From the NCBI RefSeq assembly GCF_900178005.1, contig NZ_FXBS01000005.1, positions 1-64,000 on the forward strand: a stretch of 64,000 nt of DNA, given 5' to 3'. This DNA comes from Tuberibacillus sp. Marseille-P3662 (GTDB lineage: Bacteria; Bacillota; Bacilli; Bacillales; Sporolactobacillaceae). Shown here one piece after another: positions 1-10,448 of this stretch. The notes below the pieces were generated by a model. The model was not told the origin of the DNA. It saw only the letters and a list, made by a program, of their open reading frames with translations, and searched no databases. Within the stretch, counting starts at the first letter, position 1. Each line of letters opens with the position of its first letter. The translations under genes and the position numbers were made by a program.

Positions 1-132
1 TGTTACTCACCCGTCCGCCGCTCGATCCATCCTAATCACTCCGAAGAGATCATAGAATATCTCGCGCTCGACTTGCATGTATTAGGCACGCCGCCAGCGT
101 TCGTCCTGAGCCAGGATCAAACTCTCCATAAA
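1..132 (-). rRNA. 16S rRNA, 5' end only (runs off left edge)
   Basis: The minus strand carries the first ~132 nt of a 16S gene, including the GAGTTTGATCCTGGCTCAG signature (about 105-127). It aligns base for base with the complete 16S gene at 50438-51987 except at position 48 (plus strand G here, A at 51903). The rest of the operon lies outside the window. It sits downstream of lysS in the same direction, as rRNA operons do in B. subtilis. Confidence 0.98.
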
Positions 133-202
133 AGTTGTTGCGTTTGACCCTTGGCTATGTTTGAAATGAGGTTCCTTTCAAACAGCGCTTGAGTTTTTGT
201 TT

Positions 203-218
203 AGTTTTCAAAGAGCAA
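203..218 (-). promoter_or_regulatory. boxA-type antitermination site in rrn leader
   Basis: The minus strand reads TTGCTCTTTGAAAACT, the usual Bacillus rRNA leader boxA (Nus-factor antitermination). The same 16 bases recur in the leader of the other rrn operon at 52058-52073. Just downstream, GTTTGAAA and TTTCAAAC (about 166-183) form a hairpin, followed by the region that pairs with the 16S-23S spacer. Confidence 0.75.
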
Positions 219-262
219 TCTGTCGATTCGCTAACGCCGATATTCGTTAAAGCGACCTTTAT

Positions 263-518
263 ATTGTATCAAGAATCAACTGTGATGTCAACAACTTTTT
301 CTAGCAATATTTGCGTTAACTAAAAAGCAACGTTTTTTATTGTATCAATTTTAATTGCTTGTGTCAATACGTTTGCGTAGCTTATCGGTGCTGTTTCAAA
401 AGCGACAATAATCAATATACCAAGCTTTTGAAGAACTGTCAACATCTATTTTCAAGTAAATCTTCATCGCTTTAAGAGCGACAAAATTAATTGTATTATC
501 AATCGTTTGCTTTGTCAA
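263..518 (-). promoter_or_regulatory. Four tandem sigma-A promoters of the left rrn operon
   Basis: Four promoters point at the 16S gene, each with a perfect TTGACA -35 and an exact 17-bp spacer. P1: -35 286-291, -10 TACAAT 263-268. P2: -35 362-367, -10 TACAAT 339-344. P3: -35 437-442, -10 TATATT 414-419. P4: -35 513-518, -10 TACAAT 490-495. They fill the gap between the lysS stop and the rRNA leader. Tandem rrn promoters are normal, but four near-consensus ones is a rich array. Confidence 0.85.
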
Positions 519-572
519 CATTAATCTGAAATACCATATGATTTGGGAAGGATACCTCCCCAAATCTGGTGT

Positions 573-2072
<1,500 letters not shown>

Positions 2073-2169
2073 TCACTCCTTAAGTAATCATCAGTTATAC
2101 GAATCCCTATGTGACCCAATATATAAAATCAAATAACTGTGAATTCACGCTCTATTTATATATCCTATC

Positions 2170-2198
2170 ACTATAGTGAGATCATTAAAATAGGTCAA
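2170..2198 (-). promoter_or_regulatory. sigma-A promoter of lysS
   Basis: TTGACC (2193-2198) and TATAGT (2170-2175) are separated by 17 bp. The -35 abuts the T-run of the dusB terminator, so lysS can be transcribed independently of the folate/dusB operon, leaving a leader of about 100 nt. Confidence 0.6.
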
Positions 2199-2229
2199 TA
2201 AAAAACTGCCAGCGTCGCACCGGCAGTTT
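2198..2229 (-). terminator. Terminator after dusB
   Basis: On the minus strand AAACTGCC and GGCAGTTT form an 8-bp stem (2229-2222 with 2210-2203) followed by a T-rich tract, a typical intrinsic terminator between dusB and lysS. Confidence 0.8.
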
Positions 2230-2282
2230 ACATATATTGAAATTATAGATAAACCCGATCACAATGTCAACTCTTCCAGCGG

Positions 2283-3269
2283 TTATGAAGCATGCTCTAC
2301 ATCCATTTGTTCAATATAATCATATAAAATCGCTTTTAAATCTGCGGCATTTTCCGTCTGGTTAATTTTCTTTCTAACATTATTACTACCTCGCATACCT
2401 TTCAAATACCACGCTGCATGTTTGTGCATCTCTTTGACAGCGATGGCTTCACCCTTATGTTGGGCTAATCGGTCTAAATGCAACAGACAAACATCTATTT
2501 TTTCTTGAGGGGAAGGATCTCCATGAATGTCTCCTGTTTCAAGATATTGAACCGTTCTATAAAGCATCCAAGGATTGCCCAAGGCTCCACGGCCAATCAT
2601 CACACCATCAACACCAGTTAATTCCAGCATCTTTTTCGCATCTTCTGGTGTTGCGACATCGCCGTTACCTATAACAGGAATGTTGACTTGATCTTTAACA
2701 TCTTTCAAAATTGCCCAGTCCGCTTCACCTTCATACATTTGCACCCTTGTTCGACCATGAAGGGCAACAGACAGAGCTCCCGCTTGCTCAGCAGCTTGTG
2801 CATTCTGAACAGCATAGATGTGATTATCATCCCAGCCTTTACGCATTTTGATCGTAACAGGCTTGCCAACATTTTTAACAACGGCTGACACCATTTCATG
2901 AATCTTCTCCGGCTCTAGTAACCATTTGGCTCCAGCGTCAGTTTTTGTGATCTTAGGTACAGGACACCCCATATTAATATCTATAATATCAGCATTGGTA
3001 TATTGATCTACATACTTTGCAGCCTCAACCAAAGAATCCTTTGAGCCCCCAAAAATTTGTAGACTCATCGGTTTTTCACGATCCTCGACATGCAGCATTT
3101 GCAATGACTTTTTATTTTGATTAACAATACCCCTATCAGCAACCATTTCCGCACACACAAGGCCTGCACCAAATTCCTTTGCGATTAAGCGAAACGCCGG
3201 ATTACACACACCTGCCATTGGTGCTAAAACAACAGGATTTTTTAATTCAATATCCCCTATTTTTAACAT
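2283..3269 (-). CDS. dusB: tRNA-dihydrouridine synthase DusB
   Basis: This FMN- and NADPH-dependent enzyme reduces uridines in the tRNA D-loop. The 328 residues begin with the FMN-barrel motif VLAPMAGVCNPAFR (about 14-27) and carry the catalytic cysteine in NMGCPVPKI (Cys102) plus GNGDV and GVMIGRGALGNPW for phosphate binding. Length is normal. The start ATG follows AGGAAAGGTG. It closes the folP-folB-folK-yazB run, as in B. subtilis, where it is yacF. Confidence 0.96.
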   Translation of the reverse strand: MLKIGDIELKNPVVLAPMAGVCNPAFRLIAKEFGAGLVCAEMVADRGIVNQNKKSLQMLHVEDREKPMSLQIFGGSKDSLVEAAKYVDQYTNADIIDINMGCPVPKITKTDAGAKWLLEPEKIHEMVSAVVKNVGKPVTIKMRKGWDDNHIYAVQNAQAAEQAGALSVALHGRTRVQMYEGEADWAILKDVKDQVNIPVIGNGDVATPEDAKKMLELTGVDGVMIGRGALGNPWMLYRTVQYLETGDIHGDPSPQEKIDVCLLHLDRLAQHKGEAIAVKEMHKHAAWYLKGMRGSNNVRKKINQTENAADLKAILYDYIEQMDVEHAS

Positions 3270-3320
3270 CTAATCACCTTTCCTACAAACATCTGTTCAC
3301 GCACTCTAACCTTAAGGCGC

Positions 3321-3527
3321 CTATTTGAAATTAGCAATGTCATCAACGGATACATTAAGAATCCCAGATACATGTTGAATCTGTTCATCTGTTGGTAATC
3401 GATTGCCACGCTCTATTTCTCCGAGTATTGACAGAGAAATCCCCAATTTCTCTGCTAATTCAACTTGCGTAAATCCTTTTAGTTTTCGAAAAGACCGGAT
3501 TCTCCTGCCCCATTGTTCTGCTTCCAT
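3321..3527 (-). CDS. yazB: Small XRE-family HTH protein (YazB)
   Basis: The 68 residues are almost entirely one Cro/CI-type helix-turn-helix (about 8-62), with the recognition region FTQVELAEKLGISLSILGEIERG. B. subtilis has the same small gene, yazB, between folK and dusB; its target is unknown to me. The 5' end overlaps folK by 49 nt in another frame. GGGAGTG 8 nt before the ATG supports the start, so the overlap looks genuine and suggests coupled translation. Confidence 0.85.
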   Translation of the reverse strand: MEAEQWGRRIRSFRKLKGFTQVELAEKLGISLSILGEIERGNRLPTDEQIQHVSGILNVSVDDIANFK

Positions 3528-4009
3528 AAACGCACTCCCTTATGTTCTTTAAACGTGTTGTATACATCATCAATTATTTGGTCAGTCCCAGGTATGGTTT
3601 GGTTAGCATTAATGTTGCGCAATGGTTTAATCACAAAAAGGCGCTTCGTCAATTCAGGATGCGGTATCATCAAATTTTCTAATTTAATTATTTTATCGTC
3701 AAAAAGTAAAATGTCAAGATCAATAGTCCGAGGACCCCAACGAATGGTCCTTTTCCGTTCCAATTTCTGCTCTATCCCTTGAGTCACTTCCAATAGTTCC
3801 TCGGGCAGCAAGGAAGTACGGACTTGTACAACCATATTTAAAAAGTCGTCCTGAGGGACGTCCCCGTAAGGTAATGTCTCGTAAATTGGCGAGCAGTTAC
3901 CTATTATAATGTTTTTATCATCCTCTAATAGTTGCAATGAACGTCTGATATATTCCTCTCTATCACCCATATTTGAACCGATGCCTATGTAACTCGTATG
4001 ATTATTCAT
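3479..4009 (-). CDS. folK: 2-amino-4-hydroxy-6-hydroxymethyldihydropteridine pyrophosphokinase
   Basis: FolK transfers pyrophosphate from ATP to 6-hydroxymethyl-dihydropterin in folate synthesis. The HPPK signature is clear: YIGIGSNMGDRE at the start, PLPYGD-like loop ETLPYGDVPQDDFLNMV, and the catalytic stretch RWGPRTIDLDILLFDD with metal-binding aspartates. I start at the second of two adjacent ATGs (MNNHTSYIG, 176 aa); the first, at 4012, is equally possible. The start overlaps the end of folB and the 3' end overlaps yazB, so the cluster is tightly coupled. Confidence 0.94.
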   Translation of the reverse strand: MNNHTSYIGIGSNMGDREEYIRRSLQLLEDDKNIIIGNCSPIYETLPYGDVPQDDFLNMVVQVRTSLLPEELLEVTQGIEQKLERKRTIRWGPRTIDLDILLFDDKIIKLENLMIPHPELTKRLFVIKPLRNINANQTIPGTDQIIDDVYNTFKEHKGVRLWKQNNGAGESGLFEN

Positions 4010-4370
4010 CATCTCGCCCCCGGCAAACTTCAACAGCAACAGACTCATAATAACCAGGAATAGGTGGATCTGGTTTAATCACCTTAACATGGCAAGTTTG
4101 CACCATGTGAAACCGAGATAAAATTTGCGAGGCGATTCGATCGGCAAGAGCCTCAATTAAATTAAATGGCTCCCCTTCAACCATTTCTTTTGTAAGTTGA
4201 TACACCTCGGCATAGTTAACAGTATCATTCAAATTATCAGTGGCACCGGCTCGTGAAAAATCAGCTTCAAGAACCACATCAACGATAAACTTTTGCCCAA
4301 GGTCCTTCTCCTCTGAAAAAACACCATGATAACCATAGAAGGCCATTTGATTAACAAAAATTTTATCCAT
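4002..4370 (-). CDS. folB: Dihydroneopterin aldolase
   Basis: FolB converts 7,8-dihydroneopterin to 6-hydroxymethyl-dihydropterin and glycolaldehyde. The 122 residues match family length, with the N-terminal FYGYHGVFSEEKDLGQKF containing the conserved tyrosine and glutamate, the VNYAEVY segment, and LIEALADRIA followed by VKVIKPDPPIPGYYESVAVE with the active-site lysine. It starts 4 nt after the folP stop and its stop overlaps folK, so folP-folB-folK form one unit. Confidence 0.96.
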   Translation of the reverse strand: MDKIFVNQMAFYGYHGVFSEEKDLGQKFIVDVVLEADFSRAGATDNLNDTVNYAEVYQLTKEMVEGEPFNLIEALADRIASQILSRFHMVQTCHVKVIKPDPPIPGYYESVAVEVCRGRDDE

Positions 4371-4374
4371 ACCA

Positions 4375-5217
4375 TCAACCCCTTAGAAGCATAGCATCCA
4401 TCATATTTGTCATTTTCTTAATCGGACCCACATCATGTACGCGTACTATCTGGCACCCTTTAGAAACACCTAAACAAACCGTCGCCCCTGTTCCCTCAAG
4501 GCGATCACTAACATCTGTGCCGAGGGTTTGTCCAATGAAGGATTTGCGTGACGTCCCTAACAAAACGGGATAACCCCATTGATGAAATTCATCAAGCCGC
4601 CGCATAACTTCAAGATTATCATGATACGTTTTAGCAAAACCAATCCCTGGATCAAGGATAATGCGATCATCAGCCACGCCCGCGTCCTGAACCAAGGATA
4701 TACTTGCCTGCAGATCATCTTTGACATCCGTTAATAAATCTTGATAATTTTTGTCATGGCGGTTATGCATTAGAATGATCGGGGCCTGGGTGTTAGCAGC
4801 TACTTCAGCCATAGCCGGATCAGCCTTTGCTCCCCATACATCATTGATAATGTCAGCACCTGCTTCTAACGCTTGTCTAGCTGTCTCAGCTTTGTATGTG
4901 TCAATAGAAATGGGGATGTCTGTGAATTCTCGTATAGCTGCTATCGCCGGAAGAATACGCTCTAGCTCAATATCTAATGGGGTAAAATCAGCACCTGGGC
5001 GGGTCGATTCACCGCCAATATCAATGATATCAGCTCCTTGGGCTATCATCTCCTGAGCATGACTCACCGCATTTTTGACATGATCATACGAACCCCCATC
5101 AGAGAAAGAATCAGGTGTCACATTCAAAATGCCCATCACAAGTGTTCTTTCTCCTAACGGCAAATATCGCCCATGATGTAATGTTAAACACTGGTTGCCT
5201 TCAATCTGTAAAGTCAT
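4375..5217 (-). CDS. folP: Dihydropteroate synthase
   Basis: FolP joins p-aminobenzoate to hydroxymethyl-dihydropterin pyrophosphate and is the sulfonamide target. The 280 residues show both signatures: MGILNVTPDSFSDGG (about 28-42) and the DIIDIGGESTRPGA loop (about 63-76), then DPGIGFAKT and GTSRKSFIG. The ATG is preceded by GAGGTGAGG. In B. subtilis the gene (sul) follows cysK-pabB-pabA-pabC; here none of those precede it, and hslO is next upstream. Confidence 0.97.
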   Translation of the reverse strand: MTLQIEGNQCLTLHHGRYLPLGERTLVMGILNVTPDSFSDGGSYDHVKNAVSHAQEMIAQGADIIDIGGESTRPGADFTPLDIELERILPAIAAIREFTDIPISIDTYKAETARQALEAGADIINDVWGAKADPAMAEVAANTQAPIILMHNRHDKNYQDLLTDVKDDLQASISLVQDAGVADDRIILDPGIGFAKTYHDNLEVMRRLDEFHQWGYPVLLGTSRKSFIGQTLGTDVSDRLEGTGATVCLGVSKGCQIVRVHDVGPIKKMTNMMDAMLLRG

Positions 5218-5348
5218 TACGCCTCACCTCATTGCTTTGCACGGAACGTGCTCAGTCGACGTTCCTTATTATATTCCCTCTACTGAAATAGTTTACACTC
5301 TATCTTTGTTTAAGCAAATGGATAATTTTTATGGCAATTGTTATGAGA

Positions 5349-5376
5349 AAAACAACCGGCCTCGGCCCGTTGTTTT
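5349..5376 (-). terminator. Terminator after hslO
   Basis: AAAACAAC and GTTGTTTT (5349-5356 with 5369-5376) form a GC-cored stem immediately after the hslO stop codon, with Ts continuing on the minus strand. It separates hslO from folP. Confidence 0.65.
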
Positions 5377-5378
5377 CC

Positions 5379-6272
5379 TTACGACTCCAATGTGTCTTTG
5401 GCTCTTTGATAAATATCTTCTAACTCTGACTCACTAAAATGATAAGTCGTTCGACAAAAATGACAACTGGCTTCAGCACCATGATCTTCATCAATCATTG
5501 AGCGAAGTTCATCAGGACCCATTCCTAAAAGAGCATTGCTGAGTCGTTCCTTTGAACAAGTACATTCGAACGTTACACCCATTTTATCGATAAACTGAAC
5601 ATCATCTTTTGAAAATAACGTTGTCAATATATCCTCTGGGGTCAGGCCTTCTTCGATCATTTTTGATATCGGTTTAACTTGTGTTAATCGTTCTTCAACT
5701 TGATTGATAATATCATCAGGTGCGCCAGGCAAAACCTGAATCAAAAAACCGCCCGATGCTTTAATCGTATTATCTGGGTTCACTAACACGCCGACACCGA
5801 CCGCTGACGGAATTTGTTCTGAGTGTACAAAATAATAAGTGAAATCGTCGCCAATTTCTCCGGAAACAAGCGGCACACGGCCTGTGAAATTCTCACGCAT
5901 ACCAAGATCTTTAACCACACTTAAATGACCATTATTGCCAACGGCACGTGCAACATCCAATTTCCCTTTCTCATTTAAATCAAAATGCACCTGGGGATTG
6001 GTAACGTAGCCACGTGCAACTCCGTCAGAGGTTGCATCGGCTATAATCACTCCAATGGGTCCGCCACCTTCAACAGTAACCGTTAATTTATCTTGACCCT
6101 TTAACTGGACCCCCATCATTGTCGCAGCCGTGATCGTACGTCCCATGGCGGCAGATGCCGTCGGCCATGTATTGTGACGACGCTGGGCTTCCGAAACCAT
6201 ATCCGTACTAATAATCGCTTGAGCACGAATATGACCGTTAAAAGCAAGCGCCTTAACTAAATAATCACCCAT
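5379..6272 (-). CDS. hslO: Hsp33 redox-regulated chaperone
   Basis: Hsp33 is a cytoplasmic holdase activated by oxidation of a zinc-bound cysteine centre. The 297 residues have the N-terminal chaperone domain and the C-terminal zinc site with CxC and CxxC pairs: Cys237, Cys239, Cys270 and Cys273. All four cysteines are present, so redox switching should be intact. In B. subtilis it lies in the ftsH-coaX-hslO-yacD-cysK stretch; here coaX is missing upstream and yacD and cysK downstream. Confidence 0.97.
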   Translation of the reverse strand: MGDYLVKALAFNGHIRAQAIISTDMVSEAQRRHNTWPTASAAMGRTITAATMMGVQLKGQDKLTVTVEGGGPIGVIIADATSDGVARGYVTNPQVHFDLNEKGKLDVARAVGNNGHLSVVKDLGMRENFTGRVPLVSGEIGDDFTYYFVHSEQIPSAVGVGVLVNPDNTIKASGGFLIQVLPGAPDDIINQVEERLTQVKPISKMIEEGLTPEDILTTLFSKDDVQFIDKMGVTFECTCSKERLSNALLGMGPDELRSMIDEDHGAEASCHFCRTTYHFSESELEDIYQRAKDTLES

Positions 6273-6366
6273 ACTTATTAAACACCTCTTATTGAATTAA
6301 TATTCACTGATATAGAAAATGATATTCCTGCCAAATAGGCTTCAGCCATAGCAAGTAACAAGCCAT

Positions 6367-6396
6367 AAAAAAGGTGCCCCAAATTTCAGGCACCTT
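6367..6396 (-). terminator. Terminator after ftsH
   Basis: AAGGTGCC and GGCACCTT (6371-6378 with 6389-6396) form an 8-bp stem just after the ftsH stop, followed on the minus strand by TTTTTT. Confidence 0.85.
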
Positions 6397-6401
6397 CTTT
6401 A

Positions 6402-8369
6402 TTAGTCTTTTTTGTTTTCATCATCCGATTCATCATCAGATGATTCCGTCTGCGTATCTTCGACTTCCTCTTCATCCTTCTTGTTGATGTTTACCTTAAC
6501 ATCGGAATCTCGATCTTTACGATGCCGTTCAGAGCTTGATTCAATCAACTCACCTGTTTCAACAAGTTCCTTGATTTGGTCAGCCTCAAGTGTCTCAACC
6601 TCAAGCAACGTTTGAGCAACGAGTTCAAGTTGATCTTTCTTATCAGTAAGGATTTGTTTGGCACGATCATAACTTTCTTTGATAATACGTTGAATTTCCG
6701 CATCAATTTCATAGGCGATCGAATCACTATAATTGGGTTCGTTTTGAATATCACGGCCCAAAAAGACCTGACTGTTTTGATTTTGTCCAAATTGCATTGG
6801 TCCCAGTTTGTCACTCATACCATATTCAGTGACCATACTGCGTGCAATTGATGTTGCCCTTTGGAAATCATTAGAAGCGCCTGTGCTGACTTCACCGAAG
6901 ATGATTTCCTCAGCCACACGTCCACCAAGTAAACCAACAATTTTATCAAGCAACTCAGGTTTAGTCATAAGAGAACGGTCTTCACGAGGTAATTGTACAG
7001 CGTAACCACCAGCTTGACCTCTTGGGACAACGGTCACTTTGTGTACTTCTTCCGCACTATCAAGGGTTAACCCAATGATCGTATGACCGGATTCATGATG
7101 GGCCACAATTTTTCGTTCTTTTTCGGAAATAACTTTACTTTTCTTAGATACACCAGCGATGACACGTTCAACGGCTTCGTTGATATCTTCCATATCAATT
7201 TCCGTCTTATCAACTCTAGCTGCGACCAACGCGGCTTCGTTAAGTAAGTTTTCTAAATCTGCTCCTGAAAAACCAGGCGTTAAACGAGCCACTGTCTCTA
7301 ACTCAACACTTTTTGCTAGAGGTTTACTTTTAGCATGCACCTGTAAAACTTCACGACGACCTTTAACATCAGGGCGGTTAACCGGGATTTGCCGATCAAA
7401 ACGACCCGGACGTAATAAGGCAGGGTCAAGAATATCAGGCCGGTTAGTTGCGGCAATAATGATAATGCCCTCATTAACACCGAAGCCGTCCATTTCAACA
7501 AGCAATTGGTTAAGCGTTTGTTCACGTTCATCGTGTCCACCGCCTAGACCTGCTCCACGTTGGCGACCGACAGCATCAATTTCATCAATGAATATAATAC
7601 ATGGTGCGTTCTTCTTCGCATTCTCAAAAAGATCACGCACACGCGAAGCACCCACACCAACAAACATTTCAACAAAGTCGGAACCGCTAATCGAGAAAAA
7701 TGGAACACCTGCTTCACCAGCCACAGCACGTGCTAGTAAAGTTTTACCTGTACCAGGAGGGCCAACAAGTAAGACACCCTTAGGAATACGTGCACCTAAT
7801 TGGGCAAACTTGCGCGGATCTTTTAGGAATTCAACCACTTCAACAAGTTCTTGCTTTTCTTCATCGGCACCGGCCACATCTTTAAAACGAACTTTTTTCT
7901 TTTCTTCAGAGAAAAGTTTGGCTTTACTTTTACCAAAGTTCATCACACGGCTACCGCCGCCTTGAGATTGATTTAGCAAGAAGAAAAACAGAATGAACAA
8001 GATAACAAAGGGAATGAGTTGGACAAAAAAGCTGACCCAACCACTCGTTTGTTCAGGAGGTTTGAATTTAACTTTCGTCTGTTTGGCAACTTCTGTTACA
8101 TGATTAACCGTTTGTTCATTAAAAGGGATGTGTGTCTTAAAAGTTGTATTTTCATCCTCATACGACTTTAACTTCCCTTGAACCTTATAGACGCTAACAT
8201 TGGGTTGAAGCGTCATCGATTCGATATCACCATCTTCAAGATGCTGAGAGAACTCAGAAAACGTCATATCCTTGACCTTTTCATTAGGCCCACTTAGGAA
8301 ACTGACGATCCCAATAATAACTATAAATATAAACACATATACTAACCCGTTTTTCAGTATACGATTCAT
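6402..8369 (-). CDS. ftsH: ATP-dependent zinc metalloprotease FtsH
   Basis: FtsH is a membrane-anchored AAA+ protease that removes misassembled membrane proteins and regulatory proteins. The 655 residues contain two membrane segments (about 9-26 and 112-133) around an extracytoplasmic domain, Walker A GPPGTGKT (203-210), Walker B FIDEID (260-265), the second region of homology, and the zinc-protease motif HESGH (425-429). The last ~45 residues are a highly charged Asp/Glu/Lys/Ser tail. The ATG follows AGGAGGTCAGGG. It ends the tilS-hpt-ftsH run. Confidence 0.98.
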   Translation of the reverse strand: MNRILKNGLVYVFIFIVIIGIVSFLSGPNEKVKDMTFSEFSQHLEDGDIESMTLQPNVSVYKVQGKLKSYEDENTTFKTHIPFNEQTVNHVTEVAKQTKVKFKPPEQTSGWVSFFVQLIPFVILFILFFFLLNQSQGGGSRVMNFGKSKAKLFSEEKKKVRFKDVAGADEEKQELVEVVEFLKDPRKFAQLGARIPKGVLLVGPPGTGKTLLARAVAGEAGVPFFSISGSDFVEMFVGVGASRVRDLFENAKKNAPCIIFIDEIDAVGRQRGAGLGGGHDEREQTLNQLLVEMDGFGVNEGIIIIAATNRPDILDPALLRPGRFDRQIPVNRPDVKGRREVLQVHAKSKPLAKSVELETVARLTPGFSGADLENLLNEAALVAARVDKTEIDMEDINEAVERVIAGVSKKSKVISEKERKIVAHHESGHTIIGLTLDSAEEVHKVTVVPRGQAGGYAVQLPREDRSLMTKPELLDKIVGLLGGRVAEEIIFGEVSTGASNDFQRATSIARSMVTEYGMSDKLGPMQFGQNQNSQVFLGRDIQNEPNYSDSIAYEIDAEIQRIIKESYDRAKQILTDKKDQLELVAQTLLEVETLEADQIKELVETGELIESSSERHRKDRDSDVKVNINKKDEEEVEDTQTESSDDESDDENKKD

Positions 8370-8441
8370 CCCTGACCTCCTCCCAAGAAAAAGGAACCAT
8401 GTCTTATAGTATCACAATCCAATTATATGTCACAAGCAATA

Positions 8442-8987
8442 TCATTCTTGATAAATTTCGGGTTTTAACACCCCTATATATGGAAGATTACGGTATTTTT
8501 CAGCATAATCAAGACCATATCCAACAACAAAAGCATCGGGTACCGTAAAACCAACAATATCAGGCACTATGCTTGATTGTCTTCCGGAAGGCTTATTAAG
8601 AAGCGTTACAATTTTTATAGATCTTGCCTTCCGATACTTAAAAAGCTCAACAAGGTAGTGTAGCGTCAAACCGCTGTCAATAATATCTTCGACAATGAGG
8701 ATGTCGCGCCCTTCAACAGAAGTGTTTAAATCCTTATCAATTTTCACTTCACCAGAAGAAACAGTGGAATTACCATAGCTCGAGACATCCATAAAGTCCA
8801 TTTCTAAATGAACACTCATTCTTTTGATCAAATCTGACATAAAAGGCATCGCGCCTTTTAACACACCAATGACTAATGGAAAGCGCCCCTCATACTCAGT
8901 GGATAACCCCGTGCCAAGTTCAACGATCTTAGACTGAATTTCTTCCTCCGTAAATAGTATGTCCTGCATGTCTTCTCTCATCATCAT
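8442..8987 (-). CDS. hpt: Hypoxanthine phosphoribosyltransferase
   Basis: This purine salvage enzyme converts hypoxanthine or guanine plus PRPP to IMP or GMP. The 181 residues carry the PRPP-binding signature [17 protein letters not shown] (about 94-110) and the PPi loop LKGAMPF. Three consecutive ATGs begin the frame and any could be used; the first is given, with GGGAGG 11 nt upstream. It starts 2 nt after tilS, conserving the tilS-hpt-ftsH linkage of Bacillales. Confidence 0.96.
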   Translation of the reverse strand: MMMREDMQDILFTEEEIQSKIVELGTGLSTEYEGRFPLVIGVLKGAMPFMSDLIKRMSVHLEMDFMDVSSYGNSTVSSGEVKIDKDLNTSVEGRDILIVEDIIDSGLTLHYLVELFKYRKARSIKIVTLLNKPSGRQSSIVPDIVGFTVPDAFVVGYGLDYAEKYRNLPYIGVLKPEIYQE

Positions 8988-8989
8988 GA

Positions 8990-10399
8990 TTATGTAATCC
9001 TCCCAAAAATACCAGTTGGCATATAGCTAAAAACAAGAACCTCCTTGGTATGGTGTTCAGGTACGGCCCATTCACTTTCCTTCAATAATGGTAACCACAG
9101 TATCTTATCATTGGCATCCACCAATAACGGCCACCGACCTCTTAATTGGTATTCAACTTTTTGATTGATAAAAATATCTTTCACCTTTTGTGTCCCGTTC
9201 AAACCTTTAGATCGAATTCGATCTCCATCCTTTTTTGATCTTAAATACAAAGGAAGGGTCAATTGCTCATAATCAACAACCAACGATTCACGATCTTTTG
9301 GCAGCTCGGTTAAATCCTGATGCCTGCTGGCGGTTACATAACCTACAGGTGTGTTAGTGATACCCGGGATATTAACCTTTATATGATAATCGGTTTGAGG
9401 ATCCACATCGCAACCCAAGTTGAAAATGAGTCGATCATAAGAGATAATCAAAACAGCACCCTTAGGTAGATGCAGTTCACTGTAACCTGACGCACTTTGC
9501 AACCAACCAAAGATATTTTCAATATGAACAGATTGAATCTGGTATGTATGATTGTACAGATAACTTAATATTAGATGAATCAATCGTCGTTGTAAAGGAA
9601 TGGGGGTCTTTATAAACTGATGAACTGAAATGATAACACTATGACTATCCTTATACATGACAAGTTCTTGCAAGACATTTTGCGCTAATTCGGTAAGATA
9701 CGCATCGTCAGAAGCCATCATTTCGCTATCCTGCTGAAACCGATGATGGACTTTGGGGTTCTCTGATTTTAAAAACGGTAAAACATGATGTCGAAATCGG
9801 TTCCTTGTATAGGTATCAGCATCATTACTGGGATCCTCTCTCGGTTCTAACCCATGTTCATCACAATAGGCGAGGATGGTTTCCTTATCAACCGTTAACA
9901 TTGGCCGAATAATAAAACCATCAGCAAACGACCGTTTAAAAGGGATACCTGCTTTCGATTGGCCAAAACTGCCACGCACTTGCCGCATTAGCATCGTTTC
10001 CACTTGGTCATCACCATGGTGGGCCAAAGCTAAATAGTCTCCATTATATTTTATCATCATTTCATGGAAAAAATGATAACGACATTCCCTAGCTGCCTCC
10101 TGAGTATTTAAGTGATGTTCTTGTTTATAGGCATTAACATCAATGCATCGACCCTCAAATAAAATGTCATGCTGATCACAAAATTTGGCGACAAAATTCA
10201 CATCTTGCCTTGAGGCCTCCCCTCTAAGCATATGGTCTACAGAAACAGCAACAATATTAATATGCCACAAAGATTGATTTACATGTAAGTAATGTAAAAG
10301 TGCCAGCGAGTCGGGACCGCCGGAAACACCGACAACGACTGTACTGTTTTTTGCTAGCAATCGATGTTTTTTTATGAAGGCATCAAGACTGGACTTCAA
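8990..10399 (-). CDS. tilS: tRNA(Ile)-lysidine synthase
   Basis: TilS modifies C34 of the CAU-anticodon tRNA-Ile to lysidine so that it reads AUA. The N-terminal PP-loop motif [15 protein letters not shown] is near residue 20, followed by the ATPase core and C-terminal substrate domains. The longest frame begins with a TTG at 10420, but AAGGAG lies 9 nt before an in-frame TTG at 10399. That gives [12 protein letters not shown] (469 aa), which lines up with the known Bacillus N-terminus MKSVKDF. Confidence 0.94.
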   Translation of the reverse strand: MKSSLDAFIKKHRLLAKNSTVVVGVSGGPDSLALLHYLHVNQSLWHINIVAVSVDHMLRGEASRQDVNFVAKFCDQHDILFEGRCIDVNAYKQEHHLNTQEAARECRYHFFHEMMIKYNGDYLALAHHGDDQVETMLMRQVRGSFGQSKAGIPFKRSFADGFIIRPMLTVDKETILAYCDEHGLEPREDPSNDADTYTRNRFRHHVLPFLKSENPKVHHRFQQDSEMMASDDAYLTELAQNVLQELVMYKDSHSVIISVHQFIKTPIPLQRRLIHLILSYLYNHTYQIQSVHIENIFGWLQSASGYSELHLPKGAVLIISYDRLIFNLGCDVDPQTDYHIKVNIPGITNTPVGYVTASRHQDLTELPKDRESLVVDYEQLTLPLYLRSKKDGDRIRSKGLNGTQKVKDIFINQKVEYQLRGRWPLLVDANDKILWLPLLKESEWAVPEHHTKEVLVFSYMPTGIFGRIT

Positions 10400-10448
10400 T
10401 TCATGCGACTCCTTCGTCAAACAAAATACTTATTCTCTACTAGAAACT

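Noticed and set aside
7159..7965. 268-codon open frame on the plus strand
   Set aside because: It lies wholly antisense to ftsH, whose motifs are complete; its Ser/Thr/Pro-rich product has no recognisable domain.
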